This document shows positions 32,301-40,431 of a stretch of 64,000 nucleotides of DNA, one piece after another. Each line of letters begins with the position of its first letter. Positions within the stretch are counted from its first letter, which is position 1. The stretch is taken from the NCBI GenBank assembly GCA_016790695.1, contig JAEUOS010000063.1, positions 80,878 through 144,877 of the forward strand. The letters are read 5' to 3'. The notes under the pieces were generated by a model. It searched no databases, was not told the origin of the DNA, and saw only the letters and a program-made list of their open reading frames with translations. The DNA comes from Burkholderiales bacterium (GTDB lineage Bacteria > Pseudomonadota > Gammaproteobacteria > Burkholderiales > JAEUOS01). The position numbers and the translations under genes were made by a program.

Positions 32301-33827
32301 ATGAAATGCGTCTTCCTGCTGTTCGACTCCCTCAACCGCCACGCCTTGTCCTGCTACGGCGGCGCAACGGTTGCCACGCCCAACTTCGCGCGCCTGGCCG
32401 CGCGCTCGACGGTGTTCGACCGCCACTTCGTCGGCAGTCTGCCGTGCATGCCGGCGCGGCGCGACATCCAGACCGGGCGCCTGAACTTCCTGCATCGCGG
32501 CTGGGGGCCGCTCGAGCCGTTCGACCATTCGCTCGCCGCGATCCTGCGCGACAGCGGCATCGTCACCCACCTGATCACCGACCACTACCACTACTTCGAG
32601 GACGGCGGCGCCGGCTTCCACGGGCGCTATTCGTCGTGGGAGTTCATCCGCGGCCAGGAGAAGGACAAGTGGAGGGCGCCGCTCGACCCGGCGCGCGAGC
32701 GCTTCGCCGCGCGCTTCCACGAGCGCCAGCATGATTTCTCGCCCGACATCAATTCCAAGCTGCCCTACTACGTCAATCGCGAGCACCTCGAGGCCACCGG
32801 CGCGTTTCCGCTGGCGCAGTGCTTCGACGCGGCGCGCGGCTTCCTCGACGCGCACCACGCCAGCGACGACTGGTTCCTGCATCTGGAGTGCTTCGATCCG
32901 CACGAGCCGTTCTTCGCGCCGGAGCGCTTCCTGGCCGCGTTTCCCGAGGCGCTGGGCGGCAAGATCTTCGACTGGCCGACCTACGGCCATTGCGACCTCG
33001 ACCCCGCGCTGCTCGGCGCGCTGCGCGCCAACTACCATGCGCTGGTCGCGGCCTGCGACCATTACCTCGGACAGCTGCTCGACTGCTTCGACCGTCACGA
33101 CCTGTGGCGCGACACCTGGCTCATCATGTCGACCGACCACGGGCTGCTCCTGGGCGAGAAGGAACTCCTGGGCAAGAACCGCCCGCCGTTCTACAACGAG
33201 ATCGCGCACATTCCGCTGACCATCGCCGCGCCGCCCGCCAGCGGCCATGCGCCCGGGCGCTGCGCCGCGCTCACCCAGGCCATCGACCTGATGCCGACCG
33301 TGCTCGACATCTTCGGGCGCGCCGTGCCGCCCGAGGTCACCGGCAGGAGCCTGGTGCCGGCGCTCGGCGGGCGCGCCGCGGTGCGCGCGTCGGGATGCAT
33401 CTTCGGCCAGTTCGGGGCGGCGATCAATTACACCGACGGGCACCACGCGTACTTCCTGTACCCGCGCGAACCGTTCGAGGCCGACCTGTTCCAGTACACC
33501 CTGAGCCCGTCGCACATGCGCAGCTTCTTCGAGCCCGGCGAGTTCGCCGCGGCGGAGGTGGTGCGCGGCCTGCCGTTCACGCGCGGCTATCCGGTGTGGC
33601 GCCTGCCGGTGCAGAAGGAGGCGGCCGCCAACATGACGCGCCGCTACCCGCTGATCGATGCCCACGACGCGCTGTTCGATCTCGGCGTCGACCCGGCGCA
33701 GCGCCGGCCGCTCGAGGACCCGGCGCTCGCCGCGCAGATGCGCGCGTCGATCGCCGCGCTGATGCATGCCAACGATGCGCCCGACGAGATGTTCGCGCGC
33801 TACCGACTGAGGAGACCCGGAACATGA
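32301..33827 (+). CDS. Formylglycine-type sulfatase (sulfatase 7)
   Basis: This 508-residue protein begins MKCVFLLFDSLNRHALSCYGG. Only D9 is acidic at the first metal site, as in the 'DSLR' sulfatase group. The signature CMPARRDIQTG gives C49. The distal site STDHGLLLGEKELLGKN is intact. It has no leader and looks leaderless at the mRNA level too. The stop overlaps the ATG of Bug 9 (ATGA), a direct translational link between a cytoplasmic hydrolase and a periplasmic receptor. It is the least similar to the other six sulfatases. Confidence 0.92.
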   Translation: MKCVFLLFDSLNRHALSCYGGATVATPNFARLAARSTVFDRHFVGSLPCMPARRDIQTGRLNFLHRGWGPLEPFDHSLAAILRDSGIVTHLITDHYHYFEDGGAGFHGRYSSWEFIRGQEKDKWRAPLDPARERFAARFHERQHDFSPDINSKLPYYVNREHLEATGAFPLAQCFDAARGFLDAHHASDDWFLHLECFDPHEPFFAPERFLAAFPEALGGKIFDWPTYGHCDLDPALLGALRANYHALVAACDHYLGQLLDCFDRHDLWRDTWLIMSTDHGLLLGEKELLGKNRPPFYNEIAHIPLTIAAPPASGHAPGRCAALTQAIDLMPTVLDIFGRAVPPEVTGRSLVPALGGRAAVRASGCIFGQFGAAINYTDGHHAYFLYPREPFEADLFQYTLSPSHMRSFFEPGEFAAAEVVRGLPFTRGYPVWRLPVQKEAAANMTRRYPLIDAHDALFDLGVDPAQRRPLEDPALAAQMRASIAALMHANDAPDEMFARYRLRRPGT

Positions 33828-34789
33828 ATCCCTTGCGCATCTTCGGCGCGATCGCCGCCCTGTCCCTTTCCGCGGGCGCCTTCGCCCAGGGCTGGCCGGA
33901 CCGGCCGATCAGTCTGGTGGTCGGCTTCCCGCCCGGCGGCGGCGTCGACATCGTCGCGCGGCAGCTTGCCGACCGGCTCTCCGAGCAGCTGGGCCAGCGC
34001 GTCGCGGTCGACAACCGTGCCGGCGCCAACGGCAACGTCGCCATGGAGTACGTCGCGCGCGCGCGGCCGGACGGGTACACGATGCTGATGGGCAATGTCG
34101 GCAACCTGGCGATCAATCCGGCGCTGTATTCCAAGCTCGGCTTCGATACCCTGAAGGACTTCGCGCCGATCTCGCGCGTGATCGTGCAGCCGCTGGTCGC
34201 GGTGGTGCCGAGCGCCTCGCCGATCACCAACCTCGCGCAACTGCTGGCGGCGCTGCGCGCCAGGCCCGGCGAATTCAACTTCGGCTCGGGCGGCAACGGC
34301 AACATCAACCACCTGTCCGGCGAACTGCTCAAGCTGCAGGCCGGCGTCCAGTTCACCCACGTGCCCTACAAGGGGAGCGCGCCGGCGGTGGCCGATCTGG
34401 TGGCCGGGCGCATGCATCTGATGATCGACGGCGCCAACGTGATGACGTCGTTCGTCCGGGACGGGCGCCTGCGCGCGATCTACACCACCGGCGAAGCGCG
34501 CTCGCCCGCCTATCCGGACGTGCCCACCGCGCGCGAGGCGGGCCTGCCCGACATGGTGGTCTACGGGTGGCAGGGCGTGCTGGCCCCGGCCGGCACGCCG
34601 GCCGCGGTGATCGAGCGCATGAGTCAGGAGATCGCTCGCGCGCTGGCGCAGCCGGAGCTGCGCAATCGGCTCGCCGCGCAGGGTACCGAGCCGGCGCCGC
34701 TGCCGCCCGCGCAGTTCCAGGCGTTCCTGGCCGCCGAGCACAGGCGCTACGGCGAGGTGGTGCGCAGCGCGAAGGTCTCGCTCGACTAG
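33824..34789 (+). CDS. Bug/TctC-family receptor (Bug 9)
   Basis: This 321-residue protein has a Sec leader ending G-A-F-A-Q and mature GWPDRPISLVVGFPPGGGVD. The ligand strand has G-F-P in place of P-F-A/S. The ribosome site GGAG lies inside the end of sulfatase 7, and the start overlaps its stop by four bases. A 60-bp gap with a CATAAT element separates it from the SDR gene that follows. The ligand is unknown. Confidence 0.94.
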   Translation: MNPLRIFGAIAALSLSAGAFAQGWPDRPISLVVGFPPGGGVDIVARQLADRLSEQLGQRVAVDNRAGANGNVAMEYVARARPDGYTMLMGNVGNLAINPALYSKLGFDTLKDFAPISRVIVQPLVAVVPSASPITNLAQLLAALRARPGEFNFGSGGNGNINHLSGELLKLQAGVQFTHVPYKGSAPAVADLVAGRMHLMIDGANVMTSFVRDGRLRAIYTTGEARSPAYPDVPTAREAGLPDMVVYGWQGVLAPAGTPAAVIERMSQEIARALAQPELRNRLAAQGTEPAPLPPAQFQAFLAAEHRRYGEVVRSAKVSLD

Positions 34790-34811
34790 GACCGTCGACC
34801 CCGCGCTCGGC

Positions 34812-34817
34812 CATAAT
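34812..34817 (+). promoter_or_regulatory. Possible -10 element for the SDR/hydratase pair
   Basis: CATAAT in the 60-bp gap after Bug 9 matches five of six -10 consensus bases. No clear -35 lies 16-18 bases upstream, so this may be a weak internal promoter. Confidence 0.3.
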
Positions 34818-34849
34818 CGTGCCTTTCCCCAACGTTGAAGGTGCGTGAC

Positions 34850-35614
34850 GTGAACGATCTCTTCTCCCTGGCAGGGCGCGTCGCCCTGGTGACCGGCGGC
34901 TCGCGCGGCATCGGCCGCATGATCGCCGAGGGTTTCCTGCGCGCCGGCGCCAGGGTCTACATCTCGGCGCGCAAGGCGGAGGCCTGCGACAGGACCGCCG
35001 CCGAACTCTCCGCGCTCGGCACCTGCGTCTCGATCCCGATGGACGTCTCGTCGATGAACGGGGTGAAGGCGCTGACCGACGCGATCGGCGCGCGCGAGAG
35101 CCGCCTCGACATCCTCGTCAACAACGCGGGCGCCGCCTGGGGCGCGCCGTTCGACGACTTTCCCGAGGCCGGCTGGGACAAGGTCGCGACGCTCAACATG
35201 AAGACGCCCTTCTTCCTCACCCAGGCGCTGTCGCCGCTGCTGCGCGCCGCGGCCAGGACGCATGTCGCCAAGGTCATCAACATCGCCTCGATCGACGGCA
35301 TCTCGGTCAATCCGCAGGAAACCTACTCCTACGCGGCGTCGAAGGCCGGCCTGATCCAGCTGACGCGGCGCATGGCGCTGAAGCTCGCGCCGGAGAACAT
35401 CGCGGTCTCGGCGATCGCGCCCGGCGCCTTCGCCTCCGAGATGAACCGCGACGCGCGCGACAACGCCGCCGAGGTCGTCAAGCGCATCCCCGCCGGCCGC
35501 ATCGGCACGATGGAGGACATGGCGGGCGCGGCGATCTACCTCGCTTCGCGCGCCGGCGACTACGTGGTCGGCTCGACCCTGATCGTCGACGGCGGCGTCA
35601 CCCACGCGCGCTGA
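34850..35614 (+). CDS. Short-chain dehydrogenase/reductase, RhlG-like
   Basis: This 254-residue protein has TGGSRGIG near residue 16, NNAG near 88, catalytic Ser in NIASIDG, and YSYAASK as the Y-x-x-x-K. The opening NDLFSLAGRVALVTGG and the block ISARKAEACDRTAAELS resemble RhlG-type 3-ketoacyl reductases. I chose GTG 34850, which follows GAAGG at about nine bases; TTG 34835 and GTG 34841 are in frame but less well placed. It is transcribed with the hydratase/isomerase gene 34 bp downstream, suggesting paired steps on a CoA-linked or keto substrate. Confidence 0.93.
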   Translation: MNDLFSLAGRVALVTGGSRGIGRMIAEGFLRAGARVYISARKAEACDRTAAELSALGTCVSIPMDVSSMNGVKALTDAIGARESRLDILVNNAGAAWGAPFDDFPEAGWDKVATLNMKTPFFLTQALSPLLRAAARTHVAKVINIASIDGISVNPQETYSYAASKAGLIQLTRRMALKLAPENIAVSAIAPGAFASEMNRDARDNAAEVVKRIPAGRIGTMEDMAGAAIYLASRAGDYVVGSTLIVDGGVTHAR

Positions 35615-35648
35615 CGCGCGTACGCCAACCGCACGGGAGAGGCACGAC

Positions 35649-36422
35649 ATGGCAGGAGTCAGACGAGAACGCGAGGGATCGGTGGCGATCCTGACGCTCG
35701 ACGAACCCGCGAGCCTGAATGCGATGACGCCCGACCTGCTCGGCGACCTCGCCGCGGCGCTCGGCGAGGTCGCCGCCGATGCGCAGGTGCGCGCGCTGGT
35801 GCTCACCGGCGCCGGCCGCGGCTTCTGCTCGGGCCAGAACCTGAAAGCGTTCGAGGCGCTCGGCGACGACATCGCCGCCTCGGTGATGCGGCTCTACTGG
35901 CCGGCCTTCCAGGCCTTGCGCGCCTGCCGGGTGCCGGTGGTGGTCGCGGTCAACGGCGTGGCCGCGGGCGGCGGCATGAGCCTGGCGATGGCGGGCGACA
36001 TGATCGTCGCCGCGCAGAGCGCGTCGTTCATCCAGGTGTTCAGCCGCATCGGCCTGGTGCCCGACCTCGGGTCGACCTGGCTGCTGCCGCGCCTGGTCGG
36101 CCGGCAGCGCGCGCTCGAGATGATGTTCCTCAACGAACCGCTCGACGCGGCGCGGGCCCGGGAGTGGGGGCTGGTGCGCGAGGTGTTTCCCGACGCCGAC
36201 CTGCGCGCCGGCGCGCTGGCGCTGGCGGCGCGCCTGGCCGCGGGCCCGACGCGCGCGCTGGTCGAGACGCGGCGCCTGATCGAGCAGAGCGAGTTCTCGA
36301 CCTATCACGAGCAGTTCCAGCGCGAGATCGCGGTGCAGGCCCAGGTGCGCACCTCGGCCGACGCGCTCGAGGGGCGCGCGGCCTTTGTCGAGAAGCGCAA
36401 GGCGGTGTTTCGCGGCAAGTGA
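35649..36422 (+). CDS. Enoyl-CoA hydratase/isomerase, PaaG-like
   Basis: This 257-residue crotonase-fold protein has the oxyanion-hole motif GRGFCSGQNL near residue 57 and VNGVAAGGGMSLAMAGD near 103. FSRIGLVPDLGSTWLLPRLVG follows, in which the D of PDLGS is the single acidic residue expected of PaaG-type ring isomerases rather than the two Glu of hydratases. The C-terminal EREI-like helix and the final EKRKAVFRGK also fit. It could isomerise an unsaturated or epoxy CoA ester from an aromatic or alicyclic compound. Confidence 0.93.
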   Translation: MAGVRREREGSVAILTLDEPASLNAMTPDLLGDLAAALGEVAADAQVRALVLTGAGRGFCSGQNLKAFEALGDDIAASVMRLYWPAFQALRACRVPVVVAVNGVAAGGGMSLAMAGDMIVAAQSASFIQVFSRIGLVPDLGSTWLLPRLVGRQRALEMMFLNEPLDAARAREWGLVREVFPDADLRAGALALAARLAAGPTRALVETRRLIEQSEFSTYHEQFQREIAVQAQVRTSADALEGRAAFVEKRKAVFRGK

Positions 36423-36449
36423 GGCGGCGAGTGAGGCGACGCGCCGCCT
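36422..36449. terminator. Bidirectional terminator-like hairpin between convergent genes
   Basis: AGGCGGCG (36422-36429) pairs with CGCCGCCT (36442-36449) over a 12-base loop. It lies in the 40-bp space between the hydratase stop and the convergent SDR stop, where a shared terminator is expected. No T-run is present. Confidence 0.4.
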
Positions 36450-36462
36450 GCGCGCGCGGCGT

Positions 36463-37278
36463 TCAGATCGCCCGCTTGACCCCCAGGCGGGCGGCGAACT
36501 TGCGCATGCCGGCGAGCCAGCGGTCGTACCCCTGCGCCTTGCGCTGGAAGTAGTCGAGCACCTGCGGGTGCGGCAGGATCAGGAAGGTCTCGGCGTCGAT
36601 GCCGGCGACGACGCAGTCCGCCAGCGCCTCGGGCGACATGACGCCGTCGTTGGCGGCCGCCGCGGAGCCCGACCGGCCCTGGATCATCGGCGTGTCGACC
36701 GCCTGCGGGCACAGCACCGAGACGCGGATGCCGGCGTCGCCGTGATGGATGGCGAGATACTCGGCGAAGGCGATCGCCGCGTGCTTGGTGACCGCGTAGG
36801 TGGCCGAGGGCAGCGAGGTCAGCAGGCCCGCGGCCGACGCGGTGTTGAGCAGGTAACCGCCGCCGCGCGCGCGCATGCCGGGCACGACCGCGCGCGCCGC
36901 ATAGACGTGCGCCATCAGGTGCACCTGCCAGGAGAGCGTCCACTCGGCATCCGGCGCGTCCTCGGTGCCGTCGCGGATGATGCCGGCGTTGGAGCAGAAC
37001 ACGTCGATGTGCCCGAAGCGCGCCTCGGCAGCGGCGACGAGCGCCTTGACGCCGGCCTCGCTGCCGACGTCGCAGGGCACGGCGATCGCCGCCACCGCGG
37101 CACGGCCGTCGATGCCGGCGCCCAGGTCCCGGGCGAGCGCCTCGAGCGCGGCGCCCTGGCGCGGCAGGTCGGCCAGGACCAGCCCCTTCGGGTGCTCGCC
37201 GGCGAAGCGCAGCGCGAGCGCGCGCCCGATGCCGCTGGCGGCGCCGGTGATGACGATGATGCGGTCGTGCAATTTCAT
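36463..37278 (-). CDS. Short-chain dehydrogenase/reductase
   Basis: This 271-residue protein has TGAASGIG near residue 12, SNAG (N-A-G) near 97, Ser in NTASAAG and YAVTKHA as Y-x-x-x-K. The N-terminal MKLHDRIIVITG start is supported by the family. A longer frame to 37353 is rejected because its extra 25 residues have no similarity to SDRs. It is the last gene of the aldolase-Bug-hydroxylase operon, 37 bp after pobA. The hydrophobic pocket segment LLTSLPSATYAV suggests a bulky alcohol substrate, which is an inference. Confidence 0.92.
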   Translation of the reverse strand: MKLHDRIIVITGAASGIGRALALRFAGEHPKGLVLADLPRQGAALEALARDLGAGIDGRAAVAAIAVPCDVGSEAGVKALVAAAEARFGHIDVFCSNAGIIRDGTEDAPDAEWTLSWQVHLMAHVYAARAVVPGMRARGGGYLLNTASAAGLLTSLPSATYAVTKHAAIAFAEYLAIHHGDAGIRVSVLCPQAVDTPMIQGRSGSAAAANDGVMSPEALADCVVAGIDAETFLILPHPQVLDYFQRKAQGYDRWLAGMRKFAARLGVKRAI

Positions 37279-37315
37279 GGCGTCGGATCCCTCGTGGCTG
37301 GTTGGCGGGGCGTGA

Positions 37316-38497
37316 TCACGGCTCGAACGGCAGCCCGACGAAGCTCTCGGCATAGGTGCGCATGCCGGTCGCCGTGCCGGTCATGTACGCGAGCTTTTCG
37401 CGCTGCAGGCGCCACGCGTAGTCGCTGGCGCCCGGGAACCGGTGCAACAGCGTGCACATTTCCGCGGCGAAGCGCTGCACCTGCCAGGTGCGCCGCAAGC
37501 AGGCGGCGGAGTAGCCGTCGAGGCCTTCGCGGCGGCCGGTCCGGTAGAACGCGGCGAACGCGGGGGCGAGCAGCGCGATGTCGGCCATCGCCGAATTGAG
37601 GCCCTTGGCGCCGGTCGGGGGCACGATGTGCGCGGCGTCGCCGGCCAGGAACAGCGTGCCGTAGGACAGCGGCTCGACCACGAAGCTCTTCATCGCCGTC
37701 ACGCTCTTCTGCACGATCGGCCCGCGCGCGACCGGCGGCCGGTCGGGCACGTCGAGCCGCAGCGCGAGCTCGCTCCAGATGCGCTCGTCGGACCAGTTGT
37801 CGGCGCGGTCGTCCGGCGGACACTGCAGGTACATGCGGCTGATGGTCGGGGCGCGGAAGCTCTGCATCGCGAAGCCGCGCTCGTGGCAGGCATAGGCCAC
37901 CTCCAGCGACGGCGGCGCGACCTCGGCCAGGATGCCGAGCCAGCCGAACGGATAGTTCTCCTCGAAGACCCGCTGCACGCTTGCCGGGATCGCCTGGCGG
38001 CACACGCCGTGGTAGCCGTCGCAGCCGGCGATGAAGTCGCATTCGAGGCGGCGCACGCTGCCGCCCGCCTCGTAGTGAATCACCGGGCGCGCGCTCTCGA
38101 GGCCGTCGATGCGCCGCACCGGCGTGTCGAAGCGCACCTCCCCGCCGGCCGCCGCGCGCGCCTCGAGCAGGTCGGAGACGATCTCGTACTGCGGGTAGAT
38201 GGTGAACGGATGCCCGGTGATGGCGCGGAAATCGACGCGATGGCCGCACCCGTCGAAGCGGAAATCGGTCGCGGCAACCGACAGGGCGAGCTTCCTCATG
38301 CGCGCGCCCAGGCCGACGCGCTCGAGCAGCGCGACGGCGCCGTGCTCGAGGCCGCCCGCGCGCAGGCGCGTGCCGACGTGCTCGCGGTTGCCGCGCTCGA
38401 ACACCACCGACTCGACGCCGGCCAGGTGCAGCATGTGCGACAGGAGCAGGCCGGCCGGGCCGGCGCCGACGATGCCGACCTGCGTGCGCTCGGTCAT
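37316..38497 (-). CDS. pobA: 4-hydroxybenzoate 3-monooxygenase-like flavoprotein (PobA family)
   Basis: The 393 residues match PobA's length. FAD-binding motifs are GAGPAGL near residue 10, AGCDG near 159, and LFLAGDAAHIVPPTGAKGLN near 280. Substrate positions of the Pseudomonas enzyme can be placed by eye: Y201 in AYACHERGF, S212 and R214 in QSFRAPT, Y222 in RMYLQ, and the P-P-T loop are kept. Tyr385 is Phe here (SFVGLPFEP, where YVGLPY is usual). PobA converts 4-hydroxybenzoate to protocatechuate with NADPH and O2. The Phe may change substrate range. It lies in an operon with Bug 10 and an HpaI-family aldolase and no PobR regulator is adjacent. Confidence 0.88.
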   Translation of the reverse strand: MTERTQVGIVGAGPAGLLLSHMLHLAGVESVVFERGNREHVGTRLRAGGLEHGAVALLERVGLGARMRKLALSVAATDFRFDGCGHRVDFRAITGHPFTIYPQYEIVSDLLEARAAAGGEVRFDTPVRRIDGLESARPVIHYEAGGSVRRLECDFIAGCDGYHGVCRQAIPASVQRVFEENYPFGWLGILAEVAPPSLEVAYACHERGFAMQSFRAPTISRMYLQCPPDDRADNWSDERIWSELALRLDVPDRPPVARGPIVQKSVTAMKSFVVEPLSYGTLFLAGDAAHIVPPTGAKGLNSAMADIALLAPAFAAFYRTGRREGLDGYSAACLRRTWQVQRFAAEMCTLLHRFPGASDYAWRLQREKLAYMTGTATGMRTYAESFVGLPFEP

Positions 38498-38507
38498 GTC
38501 CGCGCTC

Positions 38508-39476
38508 CTACTCGAGCTTGGTGCCGGAGTCCCTGACCACCTTGGCCCAGCGCGCGAGCTCCGCGGCGATGGTGGCGCGAAACTGCTCGGGCGTGTCGCC
38601 GATCGCCACCGAGCCGATGTCGGCCAGGCGCGACTGGAATGCCGGCTCGCGCACGATGCGCTGGATCGCGGCCGACAGGCGGTTGACGATCTCCGGCGGC
38701 GTGCGCCCCGGCGCGACGATGCCGTTCCAGGGGCCGGACTCGTAGCCGGGCAGGCCGGACTCGGCGATCGTCGGCAGCTCGGGCGCGGACGGCTGGCGCC
38801 GCGCGCTGGTGACCGCGAGGCCGCGCAGCTTGCCGGTCTTCATGTGCGGCAGGGCGTCGAACATGTTGTTGAAGGAGATCGGCACGTCGCCGGCGAGCGC
38901 CGCCACCGCGAGCGGCGCGCCGCCCTTGAACGGGATGTGGGTCATCGACACCCCGGCCATCGCCTTGAACATCTCGCCGGACATGTGGGTGGTCGAGGCG
39001 ACGCCGCCGGAGCCGATCGCCCACTTGTCGGGCTCGCGCTTGAGCAGCGCAACGAGCTCGGCAACGCTCTTCGCCGGCACCGTCGGATGGACCAGCAGCA
39101 CCAGCGCGTTGCTGCCGACATTGGACACCGGCGCCAGGTCGCGCACCGGGTCGAACGGGATCTTCGGCGAGAGCGCCGGCATCACCACGTGCGGTCCGGT
39201 CGAGGACATGAGCAGCGTGTAGCCGTCCGGCGCCGCCTTGGCGACGAACTCGGTCGCGATCACGCCGCCGCCGCCGGCGCGGTTCTCCACCGTGACGCCC
39301 TGGCCCAGCGCCTCGGCCAGGCGCGGCGCCAGCAGCCGCGCGATGGCGTCGGTGTTGCCGCCGGCCGCGTAGGGCACGACGATGCGCAGGGGCCGGGTCG
39401 GCCAGTCCTGCGCCTGGAGCGCGGCGGCGCCGAGGAGCAGGACGGCGGCGGTGAGGCGGCGCAGCAGGTCGCGCAT
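38508..39476 (-). CDS. Bug/TctC-family receptor (Bug 10)
   Basis: This 322-residue protein has a Sec leader ending A-L-Q-A-Q and mature DWPTRPLRIVVPYAAGGNTD. It begins 19 bp after the aldolase gene and ends 10 bp before pobA, so receptor and aromatic hydroxylase are co-transcribed. That makes an aromatic or ring-derived carboxylate a plausible ligand. No sulfatase is in this operon, unlike most other Bug genes in the window. Confidence 0.94.
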   Translation of the reverse strand: MRDLLRRLTAAVLLLGAAALQAQDWPTRPLRIVVPYAAGGNTDAIARLLAPRLAEALGQGVTVENRAGGGGVIATEFVAKAAPDGYTLLMSSTGPHVVMPALSPKIPFDPVRDLAPVSNVGSNALVLLVHPTVPAKSVAELVALLKREPDKWAIGSGGVASTTHMSGEMFKAMAGVSMTHIPFKGGAPLAVAALAGDVPISFNNMFDALPHMKTGKLRGLAVTSARRQPSAPELPTIAESGLPGYESGPWNGIVAPGRTPPEIVNRLSAAIQRIVREPAFQSRLADIGSVAIGDTPEQFRATIAAELARWAKVVRDSGTKLE

Positions 39477-39495
39477 GACGTGTCTCCCCGGGCGC

Positions 39496-40263
39496 TCAGG
39501 CGCGTGCGGCCTTGAGGTCGTCGAGCTGCTTGCGCACGCCGGCGACCATCGAGTTGATGTCGGAGGTCAGCATGACGAGGTCGAAGCCGCGCTTCAGCGC
39601 GTCGGCCGCAAAGGCCGCGCTCATGGTGTGCATGCAGGCCTTCTTGCCGTGCCGGTGGGCCGCGTCGCGGATCCGGTTGCAGGTCTCCAGGTGCAGCGGG
39701 TCGGTGTTGTCCATCTTCGGCGGCAGGCCGAGCGCGAACGAGAGGTCGGACGGGCCGATGTAGATCGCATCGAGTCCGGGCGTCGAGCAGATCGCGTCGA
39801 GGTTGGCCAGGCCCTCCCTGGTCTCGACCATGGCGATGACGACGATCTCGCCGTCGGCCTTCGCGAGGTAGTCCGGGCCGCCGTACTGCAGGCCGCGGAT
39901 CGGGCCGGACGAGCGCATGCCGACCGGCGGGTAGCGGCAGGCGGCGACCGCGCGCGCGGCCTCCTCGGCGGTGCTGACCATCGGCACGATGACCGCATAG
40001 GCGCCGTAGTCGAGCGCCTTCATGATCGTCGCTGCATCGTTCCAGGGCACGCGCACCACCGGCACGGTGTCGGTCTGCGAGATCGCCTGCAGCATCGGGA
40101 TCAGGTCGGTCATGTTGTTGGTGCCGTGCTGCAGGTCGATGCACAGGGCGTCGAAGCCCTGGCGCGCCATCACCTCGGCCGTGAAGGTGTGCGAGATCGA
40201 CAGCCAGCCCAACACCACCGGCTTGCCTTCGTTCCAGAGCTGCTTGATGCGGTTCGGTCTCAA
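39496..40263 (-). CDS. HpaI/HpcH-family class II aldolase
   Basis: This 255-residue protein has the family's catalytic set visible: H46 in IDLQHG, R71 in VVRVPWN, E147 in AMVETREG and D173 in IGPSDLS. Glu and Asp hold a divalent metal. Family members cleave 2-keto-3-deoxy acids or 4-hydroxy-2-oxo acids to pyruvate plus an aldehyde. The frame begins with TTG at 40263; no ATG is near, and AGGGA lies about seven bases upstream. It is first in the operon with Bug 10 and pobA. It might cleave a ring-fission product, or the keto-deoxy acid made by the sugar-lactone module. Confidence 0.92.
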   Translation of the reverse strand: MRPNRIKQLWNEGKPVVLGWLSISHTFTAEVMARQGFDALCIDLQHGTNNMTDLIPMLQAISQTDTVPVVRVPWNDAATIMKALDYGAYAVIVPMVSTAEEAARAVAACRYPPVGMRSSGPIRGLQYGGPDYLAKADGEIVVIAMVETREGLANLDAICSTPGLDAIYIGPSDLSFALGLPPKMDNTDPLHLETCNRIRDAAHRHGKKACMHTMSAAFAADALKRGFDLVMLTSDINSMVAGVRKQLDDLKAARA

Positions 40264-40431
40264 TTGCGGGTCCCTGTCGAGAAGTGAGGGGAGAGCGGGC
40301 GGCGCGTCACGCGGGCGCCGCGACGGCGCGTGGCGGCGAGACTAGCACGGAGCGACCGCGCGCGTGGCGCCCGGTCGCGGCCTGGCGCGCGCCGCGGGTC
40401 GCGGCTCGGCATCGGACGCGCGCCGTCGCGC
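40264..40431. other. Intergenic region, 168 bp, GC-rich
   Basis: The region holds the upstream sequence of the aldolase operon and the end of the EEP gene. On the minus strand TAGTCT (about 40356-40351) could be a -10 element. Several G/C-rich inverted repeats (CGCGTC...GACGCG-like) are present, but none is perfect enough to call. No small gene is visible. Confidence 0.35.
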
